In this document: positions 12,201 to 25,208 of the stretch, piece after piece | Numbering within the stretch: the stretch's first letter is position 1 | How the letters are laid out: every line of letters starts with the position of its first letter | Assembly: GCF_019649055.1 (NCBI RefSeq) | Contig: NW_026570309.1 | Coordinates: 62,001 to 126,000, forward strand | Direction of reading: 5' to 3' | Origin: Paramacrobiotus metropolitanus | Taxonomy: Eukaryota > Tardigrada > Eutardigrada > Parachela > Macrobiotidae | Length of the DNA: 64,000 nt | Position numbers and translations under genes: made by a program | The notes under the pieces: generated by a model | Told to the model about the DNA's origin: nothing | The model's input: only the letters and a program-made list of their open reading frames with translations | Databases searched by the model: none

Positions 12201-15200
12201 TATTTTCCTTCGAAATAAATTTTCCGGATATGGGATATCATATATATACATGCACTGCATACGTATGGAATTATTTTTCCGATTTTCTTTGTGGTTTATC
12301 TTATAAATTAATCATTGTGGAAATTGGTTTTGATTATTTGAAATGAGATTATCCGCTAACGTCATCGTTAATTAATATCCCATTTTATCGGTCTCGTGCA
12401 CGTTATAGCCGTTGAAAATCGTAGAGCAAAGGCGCTTAGCGACAACGGTCCAAAAGGAGCCATTTATAAAATACACAATATGTATGGGGTAATTTTTGCC
12501 AGCATTTAAATGGCAGCATTCAAATTTCACGAAATTCTCGATTTGTTATTTATATTTTTCTGTTAAAACCTTCTACGCAGTCAACTAAAATTTCTTTCTT
12601 CTTTTTGTTTTCATGAAATATTTCCCGTCATCCATAAAACAGGCATAATATTATTTCAGAAAGAATTTTGAGAGTTGCAGAGTAAACAGCTAATGCTGAA
12701 AAAAGCAAAGAAAACATATTTCTGTTTATCAACAGAACTTGGGAATTATAACTAAAACTAATAGTCTAATACCTAGATGGCAATAAAATTGTAAAGCGAG
12801 AAGTTTTTGCACATAATCTGTGTTACAGTTAGGCAGATAATCCTGGGTATCGTGTCGAAAAATGGAAAAAAGCCATTTCTGATATAAACACAATAAAAAC
12901 GCTACCGCTTCGGTATGGTGCGCTCATTTTACGGTCAACCGGAAAGTTCTCGTATTTTTGGACGCAGCAGGGAAGCGGCAAGCGCAAGCGCTCACTCGGG
13001 AGTGCCGACAATTTTTTCTCCCGACTCTTCTCATTAACAACAAACGCTTCCCATTCTCCGTATGAGGCCGCGCCACAAAGCAGTTGACCCATTAACTGTC
13101 GAGCACATCATGGATAATACGAAGCCGGCGTCCCGGCTCCGGATCGATTGCTCGTCGTTTTTGATTTTCCAGCCGGCACAAACGTACATTATCGTTAGAA
13201 TACGTAATGATGCATTTGCCCACTGTTAGCACCTATTAGCCAATGTGCATGTTGTCTGTTGTGGATCGAATCTAGTTTTACCCAATTTTGTCAGATTTCT
13301 GCAACCAGTGTAATGATGATGGTGTTTTTTTTCTATACAGGCTGCTTCTACGATCTACAGCTGTGCGAATCCAACGAATTATGCTACAACGGTGAGCAAA
13401 ACACTAAAACGGAGTATTAACCGCTGTAACACATATGAAAATTTTTGAAAAAGTTATGAAAAAAATAAGTTTGTTAATTAAAAGCCCAATGGAAATGTGT
13501 TCGATATCATTTATCACTTTACTTACACTTTAACTGAAGCTTTTGTCGTAACCTCTGCTTAACGATATTTGTGAAATTGCCGATGATCGTAGAGCAATGG
13601 CTTATTAACTGATAAGTACAGAATATCGAAAAGCACTAAATTTAGGCACTATATATTAACTGTTAACAAATAATTTCCAATTTTTTTCTCAGATTCGTTA
13701 TTCGGCACCTGTGTGTCGCAGTTAAGCGACGCGGTCAGCTACGCCGATCTGCCACCGGAAGCGCTGCAGGAGGCCGCCCGCATCCTCCAGTACTTAATTG
13801 AGACCGGCTACAAATGGCCGGATTCCTATACGCAGTGTGTCGTGGGCAACTACCTGCAGGCGGTGGTTAGTGGCCAGCGCTACGATCCGCAGGTCTGCGA
13901 GTATCTCAAGCAGATCCTCAGTGTCATCGATCAGTCCCGCACTAGCCCGGTGCAGGCTGCGCCCATTAATCCACCGGCAGCCGTGCCGCAAATAGCAACT
14001 GGTACGTGGAATAAATGCAGCACTTTATCATTTATCCCTTCCGCTAGTGCGTTTCATTGAGGAACGCGGATATATATGTACGCGATGCGATAGAGCCGTC
14101 AAGATGCCAGATCGCTATCGATCGGGTTTCTGTGTCGAACGCTACAAGTTGTCGCTGACAAGTTCCTTACAATCAGTCCGTAGACAGCATGAAGAATGAT
14201 AGAAAATTCCAGCCTTTTCTACTTCTAATTATAAAATCCTTCGAGCGTAAAATAATTCGAAAGGTCACGCAGTAATGCGACATAAGGAAATAGCTCGAAT
14301 TACTGCACCTAATTTTAAAGGCATTTTATATTTCGTTAAAAATATCAGTCAAATCCATAAAAGCGAATAAAACTGAAAACAATATAAGTACTGAAATATT
14401 AAGAAAAATGTGAAAGGTCAGCAATCTGTAACGTCAATGAAAATTAAGAAGTTAAAGAGAATAATTTTACTGATATGAAAAAATGTAAAGGATCTTTTAG
14501 CATTAGTAATTATTTATGTTTATGCGATATCTTTGTATAAACTACACCTGCGCAATTGGTACTGATGCATTGCACTACGATATATTCGTAAGAATTAATC
14601 CGAACACGCACTGAAGCGTGTCGTGATAAGTTGGTTATTATACTGAACAGTGGTAACACATAATTATATATCCGTGTTTTTTGGTTCACTGCAACACAAC
14701 CCGCTTATTTATCGGTTAATATTGTGTTTTTCCCCTTTCGACAACGCACTGCGTCAGCAAGACGAATTATATTCCTTGATCTAAAACTGCATTATGCAAA
14801 CAGGACAATTTGCCGGTTATGCATTCAGTGCCGGTGAAGCGTCAATCTTTTGATGGCTAGTCCGTACCGAAAGAAAGACGTTTTCACGGATCAAGTCGGC
14901 AGTTTTTCTCTCTCTGCGCATTGTGTCAATGCTGAGAAATACCCAAGCTGATCCCGTTCATCGGCATTTTGTTTGCTTAGGCCTTTTTTTCTTGGACCTG
15001 AAGACTAGGGTAGCAGTTCTAAAGAGGTGTGACGTATGCATTGGCTATATGTCCGTAGATGCGGCTGAGAAACTGTGCCGAATTCATTTTATCCAGCAAA
15101 GATCAGTTTCATGAATAGCGAACATCTTTTTAATACATATAAAGTGCCGTACACGCATAAACAGTGACATTAATGAAGAATTACATAATTATATTTTTTC

Positions 15201-18200
15201 ATATTAACGAACAAATGATTATAGAATTACCTATATACAATATACATGAACAATTATGTACATATATATTTCCGTAACAGGAAAGATTTAGAAATATTAA
15301 TGACATTATTTCAGTTAAGATAATATTAACCTTTACTGAAAAGGTTCAAAAATTTTGATGCTGTTAAATCTGCAATTGGAACACGGATTGAGCGTAGCGC
15401 AACGGCAACTAAAACCGTTCGGATATAATATCATTACATTAGTCTGCTATTCGCGAAACAAAATTTGGTATTTTAAAGGCGAAGTGAAGGTAATTTTTTA
15501 TTGAAATGGAACGTGTATGTAGTATTTTGATTATTATGTTATCAGTGGTTTTTATTATTATTGAACTATTTTTGTTGAGGTCAATTTGTACAACCCAATC
15601 TTCAAACGAAACGAGGTATGCTTTCGGAAATCCATTGAGTATTTCTGCGGAGCATGTAATCAGGTTGATTTTAAAAATTAGGTACGTAATTTCCCACATT
15701 TATGTTTTGCAGATGTACAAGTACCCGTGGAGCCGTTGACCCACGGCGAATTCATGTCGAAAATGGACGGCAAAGCCGACTTTGACCTACCTTTAATGGA
15801 GGCCGCCCCCTCCTCCCTGGTGACGGACAGCCCCCCGGCGGCGGCCGCCTCCGTCAGCGCCGACGACGCCGCTTCGTACGCCGCCCTTGAGCAATACCTC
15901 CGCCAGTACCAACAAGCCATGGCCGAACAGCAGGCGGCCGCGCCCTTGACCGTAGAGAAGAAATCCGGATCCGCGGAGGACGTCACCACCCCCGCTCCGG
16001 AAGTGACCCCGACCACGCCCGCCACCGCCGACTCGACGCCAACGGTCAACCAGACTGCCATGGATCAGTCTATCCAGACGGACGCCCAGGCATTTGACAA
16101 CCTCTTCGCTATGTTGACGAGCGCCCAGGCCGCCCCGACCACTTCCGACGCCCAGGTGGCGGTGCCGGCATCCTCAGAGCTCGGGGTGGTTCCCCAGACA
16201 TCGGAGCTGACCGCTGTGCCCATGAACCCGCCCATGGAGTTCGTCCCGGAGAGCTCACCCTTCGAGATCATCGCCTCCGACCAGCAACAGATGCCGCTGC
16301 GCATCCCCTTCGATCTGGGAATGCTCCAGCAGAACGGCTTCGGAGGAATCCCAACCGGATTTGACGGTGTTCCGAACAGTTTCGGCGGTATGCCGAATAA
16401 CTTCGGAGGTGTGCCGAATAACTTTGGTGGTATGCCCAACCTCCCACCCAACCTCCAATTCGTGCCGGACTTCAACGCACTCCCTCCTCCCGGCATGTTC
16501 AACAGCCTGGACGAGATGCTACTAGCCCAGCAGATGGTGGCCGCCCAACAGCAGCAGTCGCAGTTCCCCCCGATGATGCCCATGCAGCAGCCGCAGATGG
16601 ATCCGCGCATGCTGATGGACATGTCCATGTTCCAACCCCAGATGGACCCGCGTCTCGCCATGCCCCAGATGTTACCCAACCAGTTCCCGTTCGCGCCGGT
16701 GCCCACCAAACGCGGCGACTACATGTCCATGCCCCCGATGGAGCTCCTGTACCAACGGGCCCCGCCCATGTTCGGGCCGCCGATGATGGACCAGCGGTTC
16801 GGTCCGCCGATGATGGACCAGCGCATGTTCGACCCCATGATGATGCCACCGCAGCTGCCGCAGATGCCCCCCATGGACATGTTCGGCGGCTTCCCGGCCC
16901 CGCCTCCCAACATGGGTGGCTTCCCTCCCAACATGGCCGGCGCCGGCTTCCCGCCAATGGCGTTCGACCAGCAGCAACAGCTGCAGATGGCGCTGCCGGC
17001 CGGGTTCGCCGTGATCGAGCCGGTGATGGTCGATAGCAATAGCAGTGAGGAAGCCATTAAGCAGTTGTTTGCCGAGAGTGTCGGCGATGTCGGTAGTGGC
17101 GCGGAGGGACCAGCGGCGCAGAGTAAGAAAGATCAGGAGTATAAGACCCTCCTCCCCAGCAACGAGAACCAGCAGAGTGAAGTGGTGGAGGATGTCACCG
17201 TAAAGGTCGTCAAAGGGTCACTGCCCGATGATGCCGTCACCGCGTCGACGGATACGCAGGTCAAGCCGGAGGCGGATGATGAAGAGGAATACGTCTTCTT
17301 GACCACCGAACCTCAGTATGTCATTGGGTTAAACGAAAAATCACGTGATAACTGTGTGTTAGCAATATATAAATAAAATTTTGCATTACAGACATTTACG
17401 GTAGTCTCGTGTTGTAGCTGAATTACCTAAATGCATTTTTAGTAGAAACATGTATCGAATTCCGCGTCATCTTTTAATGGTGAGTCGGTGACATTTGCAT
17501 GGTTTATCGAACTTGAATTATTACAGACTGAGCTACGATGAGGCCCGGTATCTTCTCAACTGGTTACGCGCCGTTATGAGTCTTCCAGTCCAGACATTCT
17601 ACGACCTCAGGTAAATCTACCACACCATTTTAATTTATCCTGACCTTAGGCACAGAGACTACGAACACTGTAGTGTAGGCCTTGCAGATCACCATATTAC
17701 AGCGTTAAATTGTAGGTATTTAATACATTGCCTCCTTACTACTGAATTAATATTGGCCCTAAAAGAGTATGAGACATCGATACCGTTAGGATTTCACTAA
17801 CCGTGAGACGTACAAAAATCATAAAAATTGGAAAAATTTAGATTTTCCTGACTCTTTTTCTCCATTTTACTTTTCCGATTTTAATGCGCTCGTACTATAC
17901 AGCGCTACAAATGGCATGATGCCGATTAAGGTCATCGAGTACCATAAAAACCCGTAGGCGCCTACAAGAGCACGGCACATCACGATTACCCGGTGAATAC
18001 GCAATTAGATAGTGCACACCATCTCATAGCAATCACTCCCGTGATCCCGCCACTTAACACTGATTAACCCGTTCTCTCCGCGTGTGGGCGCCAACACACG
18101 CTCAGTGATTGATTGTCTGTTGTTCCAGTGTGAACGATGACCTAGTGACCTTCCGTATTAATCCCGCCCTGAAGAACCTCAACGCTACCTACATTGCGCA

Positions 18201-21200
18201 GACGTTCGGGGATGATGAGCTGCGCAGTGCCATCCGCGGCGCTAATGGGCTGCAGATTAAACGGGCCGGTGTGGGACACTATTCCCTAATCCAGGCGCCC
18301 GGTGAGGATGTGCCCGAACTGCGCTTCGAGCCGACCGCCATCGTGGAGACTCACGAGGTGCCGGCCGCCGAGTCGACCGCCCAACCGACGGCGGATACCA
18401 TTAAGAAATACGATGTCCTGGATCCGACGTTCGCTTTCATCGTCACCGATCCACCGTACGTAGTCGTATTAACTGCACAACAACACGATTTCAAAATAAA
18501 CAACTTATTTGATCAATAACTGCGGAGATAAAAATTTTTCGCACATTAAAGTTGAAATTATAATTACTACTTATTTTATTTTTATTCGACATTTTGCTTT
18601 TAAAAAAAGCAAAATGTTGAATAAAAGTAGAATAGATTTCTTGACCTTTACAAAATAAAATAGATTGAAATATATTTAAAATCAAAATAATTTTTTGATC
18701 TTTCATAATCGATTGAGACTGAAACAACAAATTTGGTAGTTTTCTGTACTCGTGCGGAGTGAAAATTATTTTGGCAAGTCGCTTAAAAATTTACCTTTAA
18801 CACAATACAAAATTTACTAGTGTCACATATAATTTTGCAATGTATTTTGGCGTGGATACGAAAGATTTTGTGTCGAATTAAAGCACAAGATTTTAGTCCC
18901 ACTTTGAAACTTCTACGAAACGTTCTCTGTCAAAATTAACTAAATAAGCCGCTGACATACAATTGCCTTAAAAGTCTTTATAGTCTCTAAACCTAATTAT
19001 AACGTCATCCCGCGTTTTCACCGAACCCATTTCCCCGTGTGTCAGCAGTGCGGCTTCGCGGGACGACTTGTCTCTATAAGTTTGACGCACATAGTGCAAT
19101 TCAATTTGCCGGCCCGGCCCGCGCTTACCCGGTAGTAATCCAGTAGCCGCGAGAGTGACCTTTCAGCGTAATTAATCCGCAGAACGCTGCACTGGCCTTC
19201 TTATATGACACTCTGTGCCTCTCTTCCCCTGTAGGCTGACATACGACTTAGCCCGGCGTCTTCTCAATTGGTTGGCCGTGCAACTGCAAGTGCCGCAGAC
19301 TGTCTTCTCCTATCTGCAGTACGTGCTCTCAGTTTGTAACATTTTTTCATCAGCGCAATTTCCATTAATCTGTTATTGTATAATATTATACAGCATTGAA
19401 GGCAATCAGCTGGTGTTCCGCGTCAGTCCCTACTTCAGCCGGATTAATGCCAGCTCCGTGGTGGAGCACTTATCCGATGCCAGCATCCAGTCGGCGCTGC
19501 GTCAGCAGTTTGCCGTGGAAATCATCCGCGCCGGTATCGGCGACAAGGTAAGGATTTAGCGGTGACCTTTGAGTTATAATTATGTACTGTGGAAAGGGGA
19601 ATTAGCGAGTCGGATATAACTGGTCGAAAACGTGACCTTTAAATATACCGGGCATGACGGGAAGTCGTTAATGAGTTGGATAATTGCGGAAACGTGACGG
19701 TGTGTAGAAGGGTGCTGCAGTGCGGGAAGATTGATTTTGCAATGGTTGAAGGGTTCGTGTAATTGTGCGGTCACGTCAGGTGGTAGCAGTCAGAATTACT
19801 TAGAATAATTTTGCATTTCCGATCGATAAAGCATTTGCTCGCCAGCATTTGAACGTAACTCCTAGATGAAACATATGCTTTACTTCCTTAATATTAATTT
19901 TAAGCAAAACTCTGAGGTTTCTTAATATCATTTCGCCATATACAGTATACGTGCTTACAATTGCGACAGTGGAATATTATTTTTTGCAAGTGTCTTCGAT
20001 CACATGTACGTATAAAAACTGGAAGCGATTACTGCTGTTTCCAGTAATCGCTTCCAATTTCCTTGATCCGAATTTCCTTGCAGTATTGTTTGAAATTTGA
20101 AACCAACGCGCTATGTTGCTTAAGATATTTTCTATTGTTTACGATGTTGTTCCAAACTGGGAGGGGAGGTACACAGTGCTGGCTATACTGTACGTACGTG
20201 TAGGAAAAATAATTAATATGAAGGAGAAAAATAATAGGGAAGAAAAAAATAGTTCTTAACAGTCTGCAGTTTTAAATTGACGCTAGTCACATCATTTCTG
20301 GTACGTATGAATTGCACATGAGCCCTTCTGCTACGTTCGACCACAACACTTTAATGCACAGCGCCAAAATCGATGTACAGAGGTAGTTAGCCATAAAATC
20401 TGCAGACGCGTTTTAGCCGTAAATAATCTCACAGTATTACCACGGTAAAAACGATCTCTTTTATACCGTGGTATCACAGTCAAAATGAGTGCAGGAAAAA
20501 AGTTAATTTGTTTCCCATGCCGTACTGTTATGCGAAATATCTTTTGCTGTGACACCAGCTAGTAACGTAATCTGGTAATTACAGATGCTGTATTATGCTG
20601 TCCAAGTATTTGTTTCACGATTCTCAAAGATTACAACCAGACTCCACTGCTTAAAAATTTGCCTTCATTCTTATTTTTAATTATTAATTATATGAATGAT
20701 CACATAATATTTTTATTATTATGTGTTCATCTATAGGTTCAGGTTATTAAAGCCGACAACAAACAGCGCCAGAATCTCCTCATCGGCCTGATCGCCGTGG
20801 CCTGTGTGGCCGCCCTATTGATCACGTTGGGCATAATTTACTTTGTCCGCCGCAATCTCCTCCTCAAGAAGAAACTGCAGAGTGTGGAGGGCGACGTGGA
20901 GTCCAGTAAAGAGTACGAGGTAAGGATGAACAAGGAGAAGGAAGCCGAAGCCGCCGCGGTGGCCGCCGCCATTGCCATCTCCCAGGCGGAAGCCAATACG
21001 GCACCGGTTATTAAGACCATTGCCTGATTACTTAATGTTGCGCGTTTTTGGTTGCGACTATTTTTTTCTAGATTCTGACACACAAATACTCAGTTTTATT
21101 TTTCTTTTGACAGACGAGATATGTGTGCTTTTATTTTTTGGGTGTGGCTTGGTCTTTCAGTTGAAGTTTATGTTGTGCATGCTGCAGCAGAAAAAATGCA

Positions 21201-24200
21201 ATAAAAATTATATTGTCCACTGGCGACGCTTTGATTTATTTGCCTTCTGTTATGCCTAGATTTTCAGTTTATTCTGCTTTTCCTTTATTCATTTTTATAA
21301 GGGTTATTCAACTCTAATTTTAAAATCAGCATATTTTCGGGCGTCTTCCTGTAGTGATCAGAATGCAGGCAGCTTCGGAGAAATTCGTGACAGCGCATAT
21401 AAGGGATAATGTTGTTGATGTCAGATTGCATAAAAGCCATTTTCCCTGAAAATCAGAGGGACAATCAACTGTGGCGAGAAAACTGATATATGCAGCAGCA
21501 GCTTTTGACATGACACGGGAAGCTCAAGCTGGATCGATAATAATCCGGCAGCCGGCTCTTCAAAAACATCATGCTGCAACAGCAGCAAACCGTATTAAGC
21601 CGTTATATCCGTTTCATATCGTGGTGGATTTACTGCTTCGATCACAGTTAATCGCATATGACTGCATGTTTGGAAGAAACAACAAATATCTGTAATTTCC
21701 GATCTGCGCAGTTGACTTGCTATTACAAAATAGCAAAACCCAAAATTATTACGCTCGATTAATGGAATGCAGCGCAAGCTCAGGTACCAAAGGTCAGCTG
21801 CTTTTATTATGAGTTTGTACGCTGTACGCCTAGTTATTATACGTTTTCATAGCATGTCTGTTTTTGCCATGTGGAAGCTTATTTTTCCGTTATGATAATC
21901 GTTGCTTTTGCAAGCATCCACGTTTTAAGCTATCCATCAGCCTTTCTCCCATTTTAAGCAGCCCACATTTCCTGTGCATCAAGCAATAATAACCCACTTC
22001 CCGTGGGCTCATTTACATAGGAAGCAGTCACGGGAAATGAGTGGCAATGATGGATGTAGGGCATTTCGCTTCTTTCAAGACTCGCTCACTCTCGCTCTGA
22101 CAATATTAGTCGAAAAACGCCTGTGGTGTCAATTGACAGGAATTATGTCGCCAGCGAATGGCCAGCAAGAACCTGGAAGCCGGCACCGTCAAATCGACAC
22201 CCGAACGCGACCGTACCGCCCACAGCAGCACATCGTCCTGGTACGTGTACTCACTGTACGGTACATATTAACTATGCTGTCGCCTTAATCAACCGTCTGC
22301 AACGCTGCAATATCGGCCCATCGGGCATCATTAGCCGGCTTTCCGGTTGGTTGACGAGATGTCGACATGCCATTTACTGTTCAGATCGGATAACCAATGT
22401 TGAACGCGTCAATCCCGGGTGTGCTGCCAGTATTCTGACTGCTCTCTTGTTTTCTAGGAGCGAGGAACCGGCGCCCAACAATATGGACTTAACCACCGGC
22501 CATATGGTGCTCGTAAGTACTTAATTATCGTTGTGTAAACGGTAGTTATGTCCCACGCTGACCTTTATCGTCGTTTTCCTGCTAAATGAAAAATCTTTGA
22601 ATTCTATAATCATAACGGTATAAATAAATATTAACCATAAAGGTCACTAGAGCTATTTTTATAATTTCTCAAGTTAATAGGGTAAAATTTCTGGTAAAAA
22701 TCTCCTATTAAAGGTTACGAAAAGCGTCATGCCTGGCATGTTCCCTGATTAACAAGCTTACAACGCCTACTTTAAAAATTCACCAGACTTTCCAAATTAT
22801 GTTTTTAACTTTGATAGTTTTTGCGAAAATATTTTTAAAAAGTTTTCGGTTGATTAGATGCACGTTTTTCGAAACCGTTACACCAACACTGCAGCCAGCT
22901 TAGCATCACTAATCCATCATTAATCTTTCTGTTTAATGCATGTTACCGGCATTGTGTTCCTGTTTTTCAATACGGATTGCGTGCAGCGCAGCGCGCATCA
23001 CATGAAATTTAATACCGCTCTTTCTTTAATTAGTCGTACATGGAAGACCACCTGAAGCACAAGGAGCGCCTGAATGAAGAGTGGGCCTCACTTTGCACGT
23101 ACGAAGCCGATCCGCGCCAAACGGATGCGGCCAGTCGCAAGGAGAACCTGATAAAAAATCGATATCCGGATGTACTGCCCTGTAGGTGCTCTCTCCCCCT
23201 CGCTTAATTAGCCCCGCCGTACGCCGGAATAACCCGGTTGTTTGTCATAATGCACCGGTGCGGGTTGTTGCATCTGGATCAACAAGGTGATTAGACGTTG
23301 TTGTTCGTTTGCAGATGATCATACCCGGGTGAAGCTGAATCCGGAGGGCAATGTAACCAAATCCGACTATATCAATGCCAGTCTCATTGTAAGTCGTCAC
23401 GGCTGCCGGTGGTGATAATGATAGACCGGATGTGCGTCGGCGTTTAGTAGCGTCAGTGGGTTGTTTGTTTTATAGACCGATGCTGATCCCAAGAACCCAG
23501 CGTATATCGCCACACAGGGACCCTTGCCCGATACGGTCGCTGATTTTTGGCAGGTCAGAAAAAACTAATATTTGCTTTTGCCGGCATTCAATCAAATTTT
23601 CATATGTACAATGATGTTTTTAAGTAATAATCAGTTTTCTTGATCACATACAGAGAAAACGTCCTCAAGATTTCAAGATTTTACGTTTTCTTCTCACGTT
23701 AAATGAGAAAAAGATTTTACTAGAAATCTGGAGCGTCCAGCGATGCTTACCTGCAAAAATGCTGGTTTGCTAAAACAGTGAATGTTTTTAGATGGTTTGG
23801 GAGCAGAACTGTACCGTCATCGTCATGCTGACCCGACTGCGGGAGAACGATCAGGATCTGTGTCATGTCTACTGGCCCAAAGAGGGCAGTGAAGTGTATC
23901 ACAATTACGAAGTCCATCTGGTCAGCGAGCATATCTGGTGCGACGACTATCTGGTGCGCAGTTTCTACCTGAAACATCTGCGCACCCACGAGACCCGCAC
24001 CGTCACCCAGTTCCACTATCTAAACTGGCCCAACCTGGCCGTGCCCACATCGCAAAAGTCCTTCCTGGAATTCCGACGGTACGTAGACGGCAGCTTACTT
24101 TAAGCGTATCCGAGCCATGTAAAAATGGCGTTGTGACCTTTCATATGGTGACACTTTGGCAGTTCTTCTGTGTAGAGCACTGACCCTTCGATGGTGTACA

Positions 24201-25208
24201 TTTCACACTGTGTGAGTGGTGCAACATCCGAAGGGCCAGCGCACACAGATGTACGAGTGACACAAAATAAATACGCTACGCTCCAATTTGATTGCATGCG
24301 CTACCTTTTATCCCACGCCAGGATAGAGATTCTGGTTGTTTTTCAATGTTTTTTTTTAATTTAGTGAGTGAAGGTTTTATAGCTTAACCTACTCGTAGTG
24401 CCGAAAATTGCGCGATCACCTTTGACACTTATTCCAATATGTACGAGTAGCACATACTAATATTACACGTTGACCGAACGTGTCAGTAGGATATCGGCCA
24501 GTTGTACAAGTACAGTCGCTCGTGCTGGATGACGTTACTGTCGGAGGGTCGAATTTAATTCAATACTCCGGCAGTACTGTCAACTGGCACCCAAGCCGGG
24601 TAGTACCTGTTTCCAGCAATTGGGCAATAATGTCTCCTCTTTGTGCACAACTTCAGTGTTATACAATCCAAATATATCCAGACGTTACAACTTGCGTAAC
24701 TTCTAGCTGTCCAGTTCATTTATCTTGTTACTAGATTTAATTTGGATGTTGTTATTTGCAGAAAAGTTAACAAATGCTACAAAGGCGGGCCTTCGCCGAT
24801 CGTTGTTGGTACGTCTCATGTGCAGTTATTTGCATAATCATGTATTTATTTACGTACATATTTAAATATTTTAGCGTAATTATTACATACTTATTTTACA
24901 TATCTACTCTTGAATACTTAGCGATTGTTAACTATTAAAGTTGCAAAATCTTCAGGGGATGTAAATTAAGTGCTGTGTTTTTTGCAGTTTGCAGCGACGG
25001 AGTGGACCGTACCGGCGCCTACTGCTTAATCGATCTGGTCCTCAACCGTATGGCCAAGGGCGTCAAAGAGATGGACATTGCGGCCACCCTGGAACATCTG
25101 CGCGATCAGCGCATGGATATGGTCCGCACCAAAGAGCAATTTGAGTTCGTCCTGACGGCCGTGGCCCAGGAGATCCAGGCCATCCTCAAATCCATGCCGC
25201 AGAAATAA
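9250..25208 (+). CDS. PTPRN: IA-2/phogrin-type receptor protein tyrosine phosphatase-like protein
   Basis: IA-2 proteins are single-pass proteins of neuroendocrine dense-core vesicles with a catalytically dead PTP domain. Seventeen exons fit (1299 aa): 9250-9343, 13341-13391, 13693-14001, 15713-17315, 17527-17610, 18129-18455, 19235-19318, 19394-19547, 20737-20919, 22140-22240, 22458-22512, 23034-23181, 23315-23388, 23476-23553, 23792-24078, 24762-24808, 24988-25208. Seen in order: signal peptide; Cys-rich RESP18-like part ([18 protein letters not shown]); the conserved [18 protein letters not shown]; a long Met/Pro/Gln-rich luminal exon; two tandem copies of the membrane-proximal ectodomain (about 675-785 and 815-902); a TM helix (about 916-938); the juxtamembrane [10 protein letters not shown] and [11 protein letters not shown]; and a PTP domain to the C-terminus ([20 protein letters not shown]). 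The PTP loop reads [10 protein letters not shown] (Cys about 1228) and the WPD loop reads WPN, so it should be inactive. Intron 1 is about 4 kb, with no nested gene recognised. Assignment is secure; the tandem ectodomain is unusual. Confidence 0.96.
18581..18625. repeat. 21-bp-stem hairpin in IA-2 intron 6
   Basis: TTTATTCGACATTTTGC and its near-exact complement form arms 18581-18601 and 18605-18625 with one G/A difference (a G-U pair in RNA) and a 3-base loop. It lies inside an intron of the IA-2 gene. The tiny loop argues against an ordinary pre-miRNA; a fossil foldback or palindromic duplication is more likely. Confidence 0.6.
20020..20056. repeat. Perfect 15-bp-stem hairpin in IA-2 intron 8
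   Basis: TGGAAGCGATTACTG (20020-20034) and its exact reverse complement (20042-20056) are separated by 7 bases. Beyond one mismatch the pairing resumes for 3 A-T pairs. It is GC-richer than the surrounding intron. Function is unknown. Confidence 0.6.
20920..21027 (+). CDS. Possible alternative 3' end of IA-2: read-through of the TM exon
   Basis: If the donor at 20920 (GTAAGG) is not used, the frame of the transmembrane exon stays open for 35 more codons to a TGA at 21025-21027. The extension is Glu/Lys then Ala-rich ([20 protein letters not shown]). Its GC-rich codons resemble IA-2 coding sequence, unlike the AT-rich introns around it. AATAAA follows at 21200-21205. It would give a membrane-anchored luminal receptor without the PTP domain. 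RNA evidence is not available here. Confidence 0.45.
   Translation, partial: VRMNKEKEAEAAAVAAAIAISQAEANTAPVIKTIA
21200..21205 (+). promoter_or_regulatory. Candidate intronic poly(A) signal
   Basis: AATAAA lies about 170 bases after the stop codon of the possible short IA-2 isoform, inside IA-2 intron 9. It is listed because position and reading frame agree. Confidence 0.35.

Noticed and set aside
15678-17057. Several long minus-strand frames
   Set aside because: Antisense shadows of the GC-rich, low-complexity IA-2 exon 4.
20020-20056. microRNA precursor
   Set aside because: The stem of 15-18 bp is too short for a typical pre-miRNA and there is no small-RNA evidence.
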